A stretch of DNA of 64,000 bases, taken from the IMG/VR virus record IMGVR_UViG_3300008627_000001, positions 1-64,000 of that record; one strand, written 5' to 3'. The position numbers and the translations under genes are program-made. Position 1 is the first letter of the stretch. Each line of letters opens with the position of its first letter. Under the pieces are notes generated by a model, which had not been told where the DNA came from, made no database searches, and saw nothing but the letters and a program-made list of their open reading frames with translations. Below, piece by piece: positions 45,701 to 54,961 of this stretch. The DNA comes from a virus.

Positions 45701-48700
45701 TTCCAATTGGGTATGTAAATGTGACAGTTAATTCATTATTATTATCTTTAGCCACTGCTATAGGTGAATTATTTGCATTAGTAATCCTATACATTGCCCA
45801 ATCTTTTGAATCTTCTTCAAATTGTGGCGGGTAACTATCAGCATTTGCTACCCAAATTTTGTCACCAATTTTTAAAGAATTTAAAAATTCTGTTTTTTCG
45901 GTAAGTTGTATTGATTCGCCTACACCGGATACTACAAAATTCTTACCTTTATAACTAGACGGCGTAATCTGTGAACTACTAAAGAATACTACGGAACCAT
46001 TATATAATTGTACAGAATCATTAGTTGTATAGCTTTTTCTTCCGAGTAGTTCTGTTTGTATATCGATAGATTCTGTTATTGTTATTATGTTAGATGAAAC
46101 CCAATCAGAAAGTGTTAATACAGAGTGCTCGGAGTCATCAGTTCTTACATGGCCCGCTGTAGGCAATGTTAGTCTGTTACTAATATTATCTGTTTTATGT
46201 TTAAATATATTTTTGCTATAATATAAAGGTTCTTGTGGTCGTTGATGCAAATCTTCAGGACGAACAGTGATGTGAATATCTTTATATTGCTCATCTGAGT
46301 TAATGAGTTCAATTAAATCAGGACTTTCTTTAAATTTATTTTCTTCTAAATATAGATCAATTGTCTGTGTACTGTCTACTGAACCATATTCACCAATTCT
46401 AAATGCCCATTCTTCATATAAGTCAATTGTTGTATCTAAAGCAGGAACTTTTGCTCTTAATAGTTTATTAACTACAGAACTTGTACCTTTTTCTTTAAGA
46501 AAACCTTGGTAAAATTTCTTTTGCGCCGTGTCGTCAATTTGTAAGTTTTCTAAATATCTTCTACTTTGATATCCTATTAGATTAGTGGATAACTTGTCTA
46601 GACTAGACATTCTAGCATCTTCTTCAACTTCATAAAAGCTTCTAAATTGGTCTGCTTTAGTATCTAAGTTAGGCAGTAGTCCTGTTTCTACTTTATCTAA
46701 AAGTTTCCATTTGCTAAAATCAAACTTACCCAATTCTGTTAGATCTGTAGGAGAATGACTTACGTTAGTGGCGTAAAATTTATTTTTAAATTTTATAATA
46801 TCTCCTATCTGATAAGAATAATTAACATTCCAAACTTCTACGCTATCGTCTAGTAATATATAACCCGGTAATTGCTGTGTACCATCCCACAATCTTGTTT
46901 TATATCCAACTAACTTAATTCTGTTCTGTCTACTGCCTGTTGTTAAATTCCAAATAACATCCTTGAATACTGTTTCATTTTCAAGAATTAATAAATGTTC
47001 TGTTTGTATTGGATTTAAAGTACAAGCAAATATGCCATCCACTTCTTCACTTGAACTTAGTTGGAACATGTTATCTTCTCTATAATAGAAAAGATCTTGT
47101 ATTGCTATTCTTTGTTTATTTTGGTTAATGACAGAAGAAGGTAAAATATTACTTACTAAATTGCTAACTTGTGTTTGGTTTAAGTTAAATTTGAAAGTAT
47201 TACTACCAGCACTCATTGTTATTAATGACCCTGGACCAAAGTTGGCCTGAGTCCAGAATAAGAATTCCCTTGCTGAATTGTCCCAGTCTTCAATTTGGCC
47301 AAAATCATCGCTAACATTATCAAATACTAGGCCAACAGATTCTAAATATCTTCCATAACTTATAATGAAATCATATACATCTTGTATAGTGTTATATTCT
47401 GTTTTATAAGGTACTTTTGTAGTGGTGCTTTGAAAATCATCATGATGAAGTACAGTGATTCCTCCTTGTGTAGGAACTGTTGGTGTACTAGTTAAATATT
47501 GTCTATCATCATCAAAATTATTTGTTGCTGTAAACTCAGCGTTAACAATATAGAAAGTATTTTGACCTACTTCCACAACTTGACCAATAGCATATTCTTT
47601 ACCTAGTTCATATGGAATTGAATCAAGTTGTATTCCTCCAACAGATACCTGTCTTGTATTACCAGATGTAGTAATACTTTTTAATATATTAAAATAAGGA
47701 GTATCAACTGAATAACCGTCAATAATGTATCCGGTGTGTGTTCTTTCAATTAACAAGCCTGAATAATTTATTTTTGCTAAGGGTTTGCCTTCAAGCAAGT
47801 ATAAAGAATAATCTTCTTGTGGCACAAAAATGTCATTAGAAGATCTAGTAGGTGAAATTTGTTCTAATATAATTTTTAATTTTTCTTTATCTGTGAATCC
47901 GGCTATCTTATAAGCCAAATTAAGACTTAAAGTATTTAAATTTGTGTTAAGTTTTACAGTATCACTACTTAAATATTTTGCATGATCAACTAACCAGTTG
48001 CCATAACCAAGAGTATAATCAATTGATTTATCTGTATTAACAAACCCGTTTGTCTTTACGGAATTGGGAACAAGGAATAACCCTGTATCTTTGTCTACAT
48101 AGTGCCCAACTAAATTTTTTGTTACGTTAGATACATCATACATCAATTCAAAATATTTTGCAGGTTTAGTTAATGCAAATAGTTTTTGCACTGCAAAGGG
48201 ATAACTACTAGATCTCTTCCACGCAGTTTCAGCCGGGCCATCGTCCCCCGCTTTCCAATCACTAGTGGTATCTGTATCAATTACACCTGTAAGGCCTATC
48301 TCACGTGGATTTAATAGCGCGCCTGATGAATCTACTGGAATATAATTTGCAACCATTCCGGTGCGTTTATATTTGTCATAAGTGCCGGCATCAGGACCAC
48401 TTACAATTTTACCATCTTCTAAATCTTGCCACAATATTAGGTTGTCTTTTGTATACGGTGCTGGCCCATACTCTTTCTCCCACCAACTCGGTTTCTCAAA
48501 AAAACCAAGCATTTCCCACGGATGAGAATGTGGGCGATCTGTATCATAAAAGTATTTGTAAATACCTCTCCAAGAACCTGGCAAAAATTCAGACGAGTTA
48601 AGTTTATTTTTTACTAAACTGTAATTCCACGTATAAGGATTTGATGAGTCATAATGTGTATTATCAGTATAGTTAACATTATTGCGGTATGCCCACTGTG

Positions 48701-51557
48701 ACAAAAACGCAGATGTAATAATATTAATATCGTCTAATGTGAATGGCAGTTTTCTTATATGACCTGGTATGATTTCAAATTTACTAAGTAAATCTTTATT
48801 ATATGTAGCCTTAATATTATTATAAATTTTCTTTTCTAATTCTAATAAAACGTCATCTTTGTAGTCCCCATACGCTGGAATAATAGAGCCATCGTGTCCT
48901 TGAATTGCCGATATCGATGTTACATAGGAATTATCTGTGTATTTTTTAGGAGTATATTTTGGATATAATCCTAACTTAGTTGGCGTTGGTGGTATGAAAT
49001 TGCCAAGTGTCGTATTATATTCTACTAATTTAATCTTATCATTCGCTACCAAAGTAACAGAATCTGTCAATGTTACAAATGGTGTTGTTGTAGAAAAAGT
49101 GTAATCTTGATCTTTAATTAATAGTACATCATTGTGATAAATTAAAACAGCTGTTTGGCCTGGTGTAGTGTCGTTATATGTTCTTTTAAGTTCAAACTTT
49201 TTATTATCAATATCAAAAACAACATAAGTTGTTTCTGTATTATCTGTTGAAAATGGTACCATATCACTATCGTAATAAGGCATTGTACTATTTTTACCAG
49301 CAAACATTGTAATTAAGATTAAATCAACAAATGTTGCTGGATTGTCATTATATTGCAATTTGTCAGCTGTTTGAAGGAATAAATTCTTAAATTTATTATA
49401 TTCTATTTCTGCGTGATCTATAGAAGCAAAGAAGTCATATTCGTTATTTGTTAAGATATAACCCGCCTTGGCCAAACTAGCAGAGTTTTGAATAATTTTT
49501 ACTCCTAACGTATTAATATCACCGATGTCACGCAAATTATTATAACCAAAAAACACTCCGTCAAAATCCAAACTATTTTCAACACATGTTCCTACATGGT
49601 CTCTAATCTGGCCAAGCGTAAATGTAGTTGTTGTATCTAAATTATTAAGTGGGTTATTGTTTAGGTTAATCGGAATAGTATATGTTTCTCCGTCTACTAA
49701 AGTTTCAATTAAATCATCTGTATAAGATTTTATTACGACAATGTCTTCTTTAACTAGATCTCTAGTAAAGTTTATAAACTGTACGCCATCATTTACTACA
49801 ATATAAAAATCTTTTGTAGTTTCAGAGTTATCACCTTTTACTTGTAATTTTCCATTAACCGTTACTATTAAATTTTTTGCAATTGTTTCTGCTTTTGGTG
49901 TTGTTGTAACTTTAAACTGCTTCAATTCAGTTCCGACAGAAATTGTTTGTTGGACAAATTGTCTACTTTCAAAAGGCGCCTTTGTCCAATTGTTAAGCAC
50001 GTTATATTGTGTAATACTGGTTGACTTATGCAAGAATCCCTTTGCCAATCTTATATTAGCAGAAATATTATTCAAAACATCTGATGTATACACAAAACTA
50101 TCTTTAATAATGTTATCGTGGAAAACAATATCTCCGATGTTATTAAAATTTCTATATGTTAACCCAAACCCTAACTCTGTATCCGCAACACCTGCCGAAT
50201 TTATAGCGTAACTAAAAACAGTTGTTCCAGCAAATTTACTATTAGTATATGTAGAAAAACTATTACCAGCATTATCAAACATATCAAACAATGGGGCTTG
50301 GTTTAATTTTGACTTTATTTGTCCTTTTATCCATGCGTTGTTTTTATAATACCATTGGCTCCCGGCATTATTGCCCAATTTAGCAATTAACGTATTCCCT
50401 TCAACAGGGTCAGCCACTGTGGTAATTTTCTCTAAATGAATAGTTTCAACGCCGCCGATAGTTACGATTTGTATTTCATATATAAAACCATTAACAAATG
50501 AATCTTCATCTTTTGTGAAAACAATTTTTTGGCCTGCTTCAACAGCAACGCCATCAATAAAGGTGCCTGCTTTAGCCGAACCTTCTAAATTAGAAAACGC
50601 ATCTGTAAAAAGAGTGTCAACAAGATCAACATTTGTTAACTTAGATACACCAAAATTATATAATTTTAGATCTTTATCAAATTCTATAATAGGGCGTTTT
50701 GCTCTTAAGGCTGAATTATACACTGGAACCGTTTTGTTATATTCCGCTGTTTTGGCAATGATATCTTCATGGAACCAGCGATTATTGTTACTCCACTGGT
50801 TTCCGTCAATTGATCCAGGTTTAATTGTGATATAATCCTTGCCTAAAGAATAGACATTACTTTCTGGTGTAATTAAACTATTCCATTCAATGAGTTCAAT
50901 ACTTTTACCTACATTTGCAACTATATATTCTTTATTATAATAAGTTGTGGGCTGGGTGTCTGCATGAGTAAATTTAACTTTCAACCCGTTAGTAAATTTT
51001 ATATTTCCAGTGGTAGTAGTAAAGTTCTTTTTACCTAACACTTCTGAATCAATATTTAATTTATCTGTAATTTCAACAACATCAGGGCCGTCCTGTAACC
51101 AAAAATATCTTGCGTAACTAGTAATTTTATCTAAGTCAATTGGAGGGGTCCAGACATAATATTCACTAGAAAATATTTTATCATGATCAAAACTATTGCC
51201 GCCTCTTGATTTTACTGCATTGATTAAATCAATATATGTTGCGGCGTAGTCATATGCAGATTGTCCAAGAACGTGACTAGTTCCGGAGTGCAATCGGTCC
51301 GTAAATCGAAGATTAGCTGCATCCTTTTTAATGGTAAATGCAGGTTCTAACTGATAATTTGTTCTATCAGCAGTTGATTCTAATAAGTAACTGTCAGTAG
51401 TTTTAAAATTATCAACATCACGTCTACCAACGAATCCATTAACGATATCCAATGTTCCCGGAGACAGTAATTGATCCAAGGTTGAATTTAAAAATTTCTT
51501 ATTAACTTCAGTTTGAAACTGATTTGGTAATAGATTAACAGTTTTTCTTATTGCCAT
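36747..51557 (-). CDS. Giant baseplate-wedge/fibre-type virion protein, 4936 aa
   Basis: At 14.8 kb this is by far the largest gene. The N-terminus (RKTVNLLPNQFQTEVNKKF, then VNGFVGRRD) matches large structural proteins encoded after gp6 in marine T4-like phages, the place of T4 gp7-gp8. Segments include several FG-GAP-like blades (about residues 2090, 2510, 2640, 2700, 2850, 2935), and between the first two a YHYH domain (YHYH about 2262, DGYPIYGPFGY about 2305). There are repeated TGDGSTT / YTVNG-type beta modules, and at least eight GxGYxxxP units (about 3700-4090 and 4420-4485). The C-terminus has a GxxFIGGERIEYW module. It is probably a long wedge or side-fibre protein, and no internal stop is visible. 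Confidence 0.8.
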   Translation of the reverse strand: MAIRKTVNLLPNQFQTEVNKKFLNSTLDQLLSPGTLDIVNGFVGRRDVDNFKTTDSYLLESTADRTNYQLEPAFTIKKDAANLRFTDRLHSGTSHVLGQSAYDYAATYIDLINAVKSRGGNSFDHDKIFSSEYYVWTPPIDLDKITSYARYFWLQDGPDVVEITDKLNIDSEVLGKKNFTTTTGNIKFTNGLKVKFTHADTQPTTYYNKEYIVANVGKSIELIEWNSLITPESNVYSLGKDYITIKPGSIDGNQWSNNNRWFHEDIIAKTAEYNKTVPVYNSALRAKRPIIEFDKDLKLYNFGVSKLTNVDLVDTLFTDAFSNLEGSAKAGTFIDGVAVEAGQKIVFTKDEDSFVNGFIYEIQIVTIGGVETIHLEKITTVADPVEGNTLIAKLGNNAGSQWYYKNNAWIKGQIKSKLNQAPLFDMFDNAGNSFSTYTNSKFAGTTVFSYAINSAGVADTELGFGLTYRNFNNIGDIVFHDNIIKDSFVYTSDVLNNISANIRLAKGFLHKSTSITQYNVLNNWTKAPFESRQFVQQTISVGTELKQFKVTTTPKAETIAKNLIVTVNGKLQVKGDNSETTKDFYIVVNDGVQFINFTRDLVKEDIVVIKSYTDDLIETLVDGETYTIPINLNNNPLNNLDTTTTFTLGQIRDHVGTCVENSLDFDGVFFGYNNLRDIGDINTLGVKIIQNSASLAKAGYILTNNEYDFFASIDHAEIEYNKFKNLFLQTADKLQYNDNPATFVDLILITMFAGKNSTMPYYDSDMVPFSTDNTETTYVVFDIDNKKFELKRTYNDTTPGQTAVLIYHNDVLLIKDQDYTFSTTTPFVTLTDSVTLVANDKIKLVEYNTTLGNFIPPTPTKLGLYPKYTPKKYTDNSYVTSISAIQGHDGSIIPAYGDYKDDVLLELEKKIYNNIKATYNKDLLSKFEIIPGHIRKLPFTLDDINIITSAFLSQWAYRNNVNYTDNTHYDSSNPYTWNYSLVKNKLNSSEFLPGSWRGIYKYFYDTDRPHSHPWEMLGFFEKPSWWEKEYGPAPYTKDNLILWQDLEDGKIVSGPDAGTYDKYKRTGMVANYIPVDSSGALLNPREIGLTGVIDTDTTSDWKAGDDGPAETAWKRSSSYPFAVQKLFALTKPAKYFELMYDVSNVTKNLVGHYVDKDTGLFLVPNSVKTNGFVNTDKSIDYTLGYGNWLVDHAKYLSSDTVKLNTNLNTLSLNLAYKIAGFTDKEKLKIILEQISPTRSSNDIFVPQEDYSLYLLEGKPLAKINYSGLLIERTHTGYIIDGYSVDTPYFNILKSITTSGNTRQVSVGGIQLDSIPYELGKEYAIGQVVEVGQNTFYIVNAEFTATNNFDDDRQYLTSTPTVPTQGGITVLHHDDFQSTTTKVPYKTEYNTIQDVYDFIISYGRYLESVGLVFDNVSDDFGQIEDWDNSAREFLFWTQANFGPGSLITMSAGSNTFKFNLNQTQVSNLVSNILPSSVINQNKQRIAIQDLFYYREDNMFQLSSSEEVDGIFACTLNPIQTEHLLILENETVFKDVIWNLTTGSRQNRIKLVGYKTRLWDGTQQLPGYILLDDSVEVWNVNYSYQIGDIIKFKNKFYATNVSHSPTDLTELGKFDFSKWKLLDKVETGLLPNLDTKADQFRSFYEVEEDARMSSLDKLSTNLIGYQSRRYLENLQIDDTAQKKFYQGFLKEKGTSSVVNKLLRAKVPALDTTIDLYEEWAFRIGEYGSVDSTQTIDLYLEENKFKESPDLIELINSDEQYKDIHITVRPEDLHQRPQEPLYYSKNIFKHKTDNISNRLTLPTAGHVRTDDSEHSVLTLSDWVSSNIITITESIDIQTELLGRKSYTTNDSVQLYNGSVVFFSSSQITPSSYKGKNFVVSGVGESIQLTEKTEFLNSLKIGDKIWVANADSYPPQFEEDSKDWAMYRITNANNSPIAVAKDNNNELTVTFTYPIGKILEGDYIILRKFYNTADQSIDFSGVYKVKENLLSSRTYTLKLHANTSVGPLNGLGDSLAPTPTRGEILLLTNSRYASSSDLYSDAGPRYGWLDGDLAWIDDYNDTGKWAVLEKKNPFTLREQLYPTGKPANTGFGQAISTNKDTSTLLVGSVHDGTSAGNIEQWTRTIKTVFDVTSIFVSGDGSLTSGHLSESGFLLTINTDGLPKPAPFGVFPSDANPNRINSKTFEHTFNIRVGTNTTTSSPKEIGLGGIGIAANGVTFVSPIIDGNLTNDTGPAKGVAPGNWKWNAIVNRTNLGLDASDGHPQEDGEYHYHSGKFLSQWNSGVYTENNYYNNTNYSGDHWRHADGHSKIIGYAYDGYPIYGPFGYQTPGNSTTTPVRMTSSYRTHSSPLSERGYNYTVYPVGSFIEDHYYLDGVGTLDKHNGRYCVTPDYPDGTYAYFLTIKVDGTPVYPYIVGPTFKEQPVLETDTVPSDPGGSNTQTINIAPTNFTFDSNIVDGTKLYNSGLLGWQFDNTKEHDYLVTSAPGSNSKEGYAIILKQKDDKTYEAFDVLRSPSPTTSGFFGYDVSISNNGYLVVGAPGELKSYVYKLVTGITSSSEFFNGTGATPTFATTISYGDDKEITVYVDGHIKIQGLDYTLAPGSITFISGFPPIGSNNVEMRKGNYYNLIQTLSGVSGTDFGRSVAITDDGAYVFVGQPNIEKSGNLQVGSTKVYGKSPNDSFNEVQELTSGVTSELEFFGKQVEAGAFGHIVAVGATGADYAYINETAKLAVNTGEVDYFIDYARVSGTLTGTVANPTVSIGDQIVINGTQVTFTGTALADVVQDINDAGMYFVTAESTSDNKLKITSTSTTTNNKLAVTVGNTNGVAVFTALGITPYEFKASLVHPDGFQNAFYGERIKFNEDASNILISSPVSNSIVDLNMDNSLTTFDQGNTLISDEQLESGSALIYDINSDMSYSLLQRLDWKERRQYDKYGTGIGLTNNTAFIGAPGDDYFEIEEKTGDGVTTAFAITGQYSTDKIEIFINNKKILTGFTSDNASPNSTITFDTAPVAYTIKIYKYTSNTGSVIEAINTGDKDAWTIKRQETNKIDIDNINQVFTYDHKNNKFIEYVEVLDPVKGKIPGIADQEISFKTFYDPAVYNTASNLLVTTNSKHHWGPNEVGTLWWDLTNTKYVDYEQGDLEYRKNNWGKLFPGTQINIYEWVESDTLPSNYVSLLGDGNPKFVDDSAYVEYVRKDEATGLLEPVYYYWVANKTTVPPIPRTYLNAAGQIRFTSRGKEIELNSFIPAATRKLPADTVANIIKDPAGYGLKYIGLVDQNAIVGYNLNKNLVNDNIVLSINYDTKKNNIPLHTEWQLVQKNNKLSKPNQYLVTKLADSLVGLDSKNRSVPDPTLQPGSKYGILNYPRQTMFVNKNDAIKVLVNYSNSVFVENRMAIEYSLSKLQTAEALPIDGFDEVVETYAELTYINTATISNGYTVVVKKDETRGNYWTQYSWSTATQLWAFDKKQKYDTSKYWDYSDWYKTGYSVNTVINYTVATRNDLDKLTTSTGDIVKVLDNGQGRWELYEKTNPYELIGEENASISLKTELYTLPGPLEEIRYIIDALKDDLFINSLEEHFNKIWFQLVQYALVDQNLQVDWAFKTSFVGVNQTVRELSEIVNYSYDVQDSIESYIEEAKPYRTNLREYIYRYPYLEISHNAVTDFDLPGYWDETQQIFRSPNVYEADDDQRMQTGPWVNWFNHYTKHVESITVTEGGSGYGNSDIDEYAESAYDTTKYDGAAVSTTPPVVFIESGAQWELGYSYTSDTDPGEAGAQAVLVVPEHSPDTLWYYSSDIKDMGWKVRIKPALNTPESKTFAVTVVVDGEGNPDFYIDGVERPNLILYRGSTYTFTQTDASNATRGVFRFSALEDGTHRDGSGATAVPVMTTPGLDSVASITVTNGGTGYVTTPKVIIEGGAGTGAIAYANLENFKVRDILETIKFDRVDGPRHVETVAVTDGGSGYTSIPNISLAGVVDTITITEKGLGYTVAPKVLISAPDELNGTQATASLTLDVDGSIASVTITEQGSGYINKPFVQFIKNSPADPNPTKKAHASAINTGLGGNGAQAIASISGGAVTSITVTEQGKGYQTAPTVVISGGGGSSATATATVTYSSYNRLEPDHELTSKKHSDRLTLYYAGGQTGTNSNKNWKNELIDLPNYESIISESGLEYKANKVLGAEFSLEPGYDRAAYAKNAFDDYAVTEEGIRVIASVDTDLSGGDFSTSGGIDPANVVVDGDGFVTVYTSHAPEEQIPGRMFDTLDMKVYEMPSPRNSGVTVKKYTYYGNGSTTSYDFSSVGGLPTTDYGAEVYIDNVLKIRGTDFTLNYEINTVNLNTPANPGQLVHVVLVETGGENISAFKQDFTGDGSTTQFIVNIPYQYAQNLYVTVNGGDATYTASSYYKKTKVTFSSAPGANSRIRVHTFNMSGLTLVNPGSGYSKASPPTVTITGVGSNAAADAIVNDNGEVEGFIITNLGTGYTTAPTVTIAPPASGVTATATAQVYDDKIAVPSPYIRIDSEEFTLSLPGSPSWPSDYTITYPSLFEEQGPDMAKAFVYLNGTRLIPPDTEYYTGDGTTTVYASPTNPTVNYASATDADIQVHVAGELKTLTSDYTFTGTPSRAEVTFVTAPADGAEVAITVRNGKYWIANNQQVILENGSGLSTDAGAVNGDKVFVQSFANQTYSQGKTITIEGSSIATSTSLERFDAIIYDTSGYAGDVSVSIATPVYDIRLLQEEYNTNYAWVWLNGVYQIANHDYYITDDGYLVMTPRTGVILATDKITVSTMRGAEAEQEQSIGFRIWKDMFDQIAYYRIATDNITTLADTLEYTDLEIHVTDASKLLTPNPSDGIPGVIFIGGERIEYWEIDSNKLKRIRRGTWGTGVVTTHASGTEVVDSSKQQIVPGGSDSHTKVWYDQGTSTATNGLGLGMATTQQVKFLKEGPLTIPKAY

Positions 51558-51565
51558 GGTATTTC

Positions 51566-54500
51566 CTATGCACTTGTTACAATTGTGCCACTTGCTCTAA
51601 TCTTAGATGCAGTGACAGCATCTATAATCTCAATATTATCTACTTTTACATCACTTATAAAAATTTCATCACTAGCACATTCAACTTCAAATAAACTACC
51701 AAAATTTTGGTTTGTGCCAGTAGGTACAATTAAAATGGTCGCTACGTGCGGCGCTAATTCATGATGAACAAACGCTGATAATTCTGTAAAATAAAAAGTA
51801 TCTCCAAAATCCCAATTTTCGTCTTCAAAATAATCAATGAATGCGTCTACAGTTCTTGTTTTTAATTCAGAATCAGTAATTGGAGAATTTGGATTTTTTA
51901 CTATTTTAAATTGTGCTTGTAAATTAGCATCTGCTTTACTACCAAATAATACCTTATATTTTACCGGATGAAAAATAATTTCATCACTCAACATTTTATA
52001 TTCTAATAAACTACCAAATTGTGTTGCCAATTCTGTTGTAGTACTTGTTTCTGGTTTAGTAACAACACCTGTATTATCTTGAATATACCGCACAAACTGA
52101 TCATTATATGATTGTGTTAAAATGTATAAATCAATAATATTACTCAGTCCTGGATTAATTCTTCTATCACTTGGTGAGTTGTGTTTATAATTAAAGTATA
52201 AGTCTTTTCTACCTACATATGTTAGATAATCTGTACTGTCTAAAAGAGTACTATCAGATGAATTATTAACTTTAAACTTCTTATCTAACGTCAAATATAT
52301 AACTTCACCATCTTTAAAAATTGATGTGTCGGATGGTAAATTTGTTTCTAAATCATAATCTAAATTAATTGTTTTTTTAGTTAATCTATATTGTTGGCCA
52401 CCGTCTGCTTCTGTAAATTTTTCAAAAAATACTAGTTTGTTATTTGGATTAACACTAGGATCAACAATAGATGTAAACTGATCAGGATTATCAGGTATAC
52501 CGTCGTCGTCACTATCTAAGAAAGTAACTAGAACTCTGCGTGTATTAGTATTGCCTGTAAATTCTGTATCCAGCCCATAAATTTGCCAGATGTAATCTTC
52601 TTCTAATGCGTCATTTGCATCAGGCTTACTGTTCATTTTAAATACATTAACATAATCTATTACTGTTTGTCCTGTACGAGAATCATAAATTTTAAGTGAG
52701 TCATCAAAATAAAATCTTGTTTCTAAATCACTTTCAAAACTATAGTTTAATCCTCTATAAGTTGCTGTATACATCACGCCAGTACTTTTAAAACGAATCA
52801 TCCAACTTGCGTCCTTACGCAATCCCGACGTGTCACCGGCATATCCAAATCCAAAGTTATCAGAAACGTTTAAATTTTCTGCTAATACAATATACCATTC
52901 TCTGTCGTTAAGATCAAAACGTAAACCAAATTCTTCGTGATTAAAGATTTTGTTTAACATTGCTGTTTCAATTGATGAAGACAAATCAGTGTCAAACTGT
53001 GGAATAATCTCTGCGACTTCTGCACCATCACCAATTTTCTCTGTTAACGTTACCGGGCCACTGCCATTTGACAAATTACCTACGCCACCATTCATACCGT
53101 CGCCTACAACATTTTTAATCATTGCCCATATAGAGCTAAATGTTCCTGGCGCGCTAACTGAGCCTGTATGCAAACTACCATCTGCTTTAAAGTATTTTCC
53201 AGATGGTGCATTAAACTTAACTAGTGAGTTATTTGTTAACCATTTTCTTGCATCAGGTGCTGATGACCCCAATGGCACAGGTGATCCAATATTATTTTTA
53301 AAATAACCTGTACTTAAATTGGTGCCGGTTGTTGATTGCTCCCACGTCGTGGTTGCAACTGTTATTCTAGAATATTTTTTATAATAGTATTGTTTACTAC
53401 CAACGTCACGTAAGATGGGTTCTATTCTATCACGAATAATTCGCAATATGTCCATCTCGTTTACAAACTCAAAATCAAAGTTATTAGTAAATATTTCTTC
53501 AAATAATATTCCATCTTCACAAAATACATTTGTAGATGAATATTTTGCAGACGGATCTACAACATCCAAATAACGTGATATACCGCTGGATGTTCTGTTA
53601 ACCGCTTTTGCTTTTATGATTTCATTTGTTGCCGTGACTGGGAATATATTATAATCTTCACCATTTACCATACGATTTTGTGTGTAATAGGCCTGCGGTG
53701 CATTTGTTCTAATATCTTCAATTGTTTCTCTTTCTGCCGCATTGTAAATCTGCTGTTGTAAATCAAATACCATGGTTAAGGTATGTGTTATATTATACTT
53801 GTTTAAATAAGTGACACTTAACGTAACACCTTGCATATCATCTGTATTAATATCATATGTTAATCCGTTACTTTGTCTAAAATAAGATCTAAAACCTCCC
53901 CGAGGCATATCTGAGAAGATACCATCTCCAAATATATATGAAATTTGATCCGCTTCGCGTGACGTTACACTGTATAATGTTCTTATATCTTTGGCCAAAC
54001 TATTATATATTACATTATTGCCGACCACACTAGGAACTTGTGTCCATAATCTATACAAATCATTATTGGAATCTAATTCATATAGCCATACATCATTATT
54101 ATTAACGTTACTGGTATTAATTAAAACTTGTCTATTAGGAATTGCTTGGTCAATATTGAAATCAGATGATCGTAGCGTACCTTGTTTGAAGTACGCAAAA
54201 AATCCCGTATTGTCACTGCCATTGCCCTTGCCATCACTCCTATATAGAAAACCAAAAGGCGCAACATTGCTAGGTGCTTTTTCATATATAAAATCTGCAT
54301 TTTGAAAAGTGGCACTAACTATTTCAAAATCTATGTTTACTCCATCAATATTAGTTGTGAATGGAAACACAGGGATAGTTCCAGATGGTATATTAATTTC
54401 ATATTCTTCTGTTAATATGCCGTTCAATGTTTTAGAACTGTTAGGGTTTCCTATTCTCTGAGAATTTACCATTGCGGCATTAAGTATTAAATTAATTTGT

Positions 54501-54961
54501 TCAGTATAATCTACATTGTTGGGGTCATTCCATTCAATTCTACTATTTGCTAGATTTTCACCATTGGAATCATAAACATCTTCTGTTGTAGAAATGCTTG
54601 ATAATTTTAATAATCCACTAGCATTTATACTACGCTTTGCGTTATAACTTACTAGTCTAGCAAGTCTTAAAATACTTTCTCTGCGACTTGCAGTTGCTAG
54701 GAAATTTTCTCTAGCATTTAAATCTACTCTGTAACTAATGTTTTGTGTTACATACGCAAGTAAGTCAATTAATGCTATAAATTCTGAACTTTCAATATAA
54801 TCATTAAAATCTTCAGGATGATATGTTTTGATATAATCAATCATTGACTTACGCAATGTTTGGAAATCATAACTTTCAAAATCAGCATTAATAAAAGATT
54901 GGTATAACACTTGCCAATCTTCTGCGCTATATATATTATTTTGTCGTGTTGTTAGTGCCAT
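51566..54961 (-). CDS. gp6: Baseplate wedge protein gp6
   Basis: The N-terminus carries the gp6 signature: DFQTLRKSMIDYIKTYHPED (about 33-52), then FIALIDLLAYVTQNISYRVD and ARENFLATASRRESILRLAR. gp6 forms the inner ring that joins baseplate wedges. At 1131 residues it is much longer than T4 gp6 (660), with added beta-rich and loop sequence in the second half. It is adjacent to gp25 (one-base overlap), the usual partner in the wedge core, and followed by the giant wedge protein. Confidence 0.9.
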   Translation of the reverse strand: MALTTRQNNIYSAEDWQVLYQSFINADFESYDFQTLRKSMIDYIKTYHPEDFNDYIESSEFIALIDLLAYVTQNISYRVDLNARENFLATASRRESILRLARLVSYNAKRSINASGLLKLSSISTTEDVYDSNGENLANSRIEWNDPNNVDYTEQINLILNAAMVNSQRIGNPNSSKTLNGILTEEYEINIPSGTIPVFPFTTNIDGVNIDFEIVSATFQNADFIYEKAPSNVAPFGFLYRSDGKGNGSDNTGFFAYFKQGTLRSSDFNIDQAIPNRQVLINTSNVNNNDVWLYELDSNNDLYRLWTQVPSVVGNNVIYNSLAKDIRTLYSVTSREADQISYIFGDGIFSDMPRGGFRSYFRQSNGLTYDINTDDMQGVTLSVTYLNKYNITHTLTMVFDLQQQIYNAAERETIEDIRTNAPQAYYTQNRMVNGEDYNIFPVTATNEIIKAKAVNRTSSGISRYLDVVDPSAKYSSTNVFCEDGILFEEIFTNNFDFEFVNEMDILRIIRDRIEPILRDVGSKQYYYKKYSRITVATTTWEQSTTGTNLSTGYFKNNIGSPVPLGSSAPDARKWLTNNSLVKFNAPSGKYFKADGSLHTGSVSAPGTFSSIWAMIKNVVGDGMNGGVGNLSNGSGPVTLTEKIGDGAEVAEIIPQFDTDLSSSIETAMLNKIFNHEEFGLRFDLNDREWYIVLAENLNVSDNFGFGYAGDTSGLRKDASWMIRFKSTGVMYTATYRGLNYSFESDLETRFYFDDSLKIYDSRTGQTVIDYVNVFKMNSKPDANDALEEDYIWQIYGLDTEFTGNTNTRRVLVTFLDSDDDGIPDNPDQFTSIVDPSVNPNNKLVFFEKFTEADGGQQYRLTKKTINLDYDLETNLPSDTSIFKDGEVIYLTLDKKFKVNNSSDSTLLDSTDYLTYVGRKDLYFNYKHNSPSDRRINPGLSNIIDLYILTQSYNDQFVRYIQDNTGVVTKPETSTTTELATQFGSLLEYKMLSDEIIFHPVKYKVLFGSKADANLQAQFKIVKNPNSPITDSELKTRTVDAFIDYFEDENWDFGDTFYFTELSAFVHHELAPHVATILIVPTGTNQNFGSLFEVECASDEIFISDVKVDNIEIIDAVTASKIRASGTIVTSA

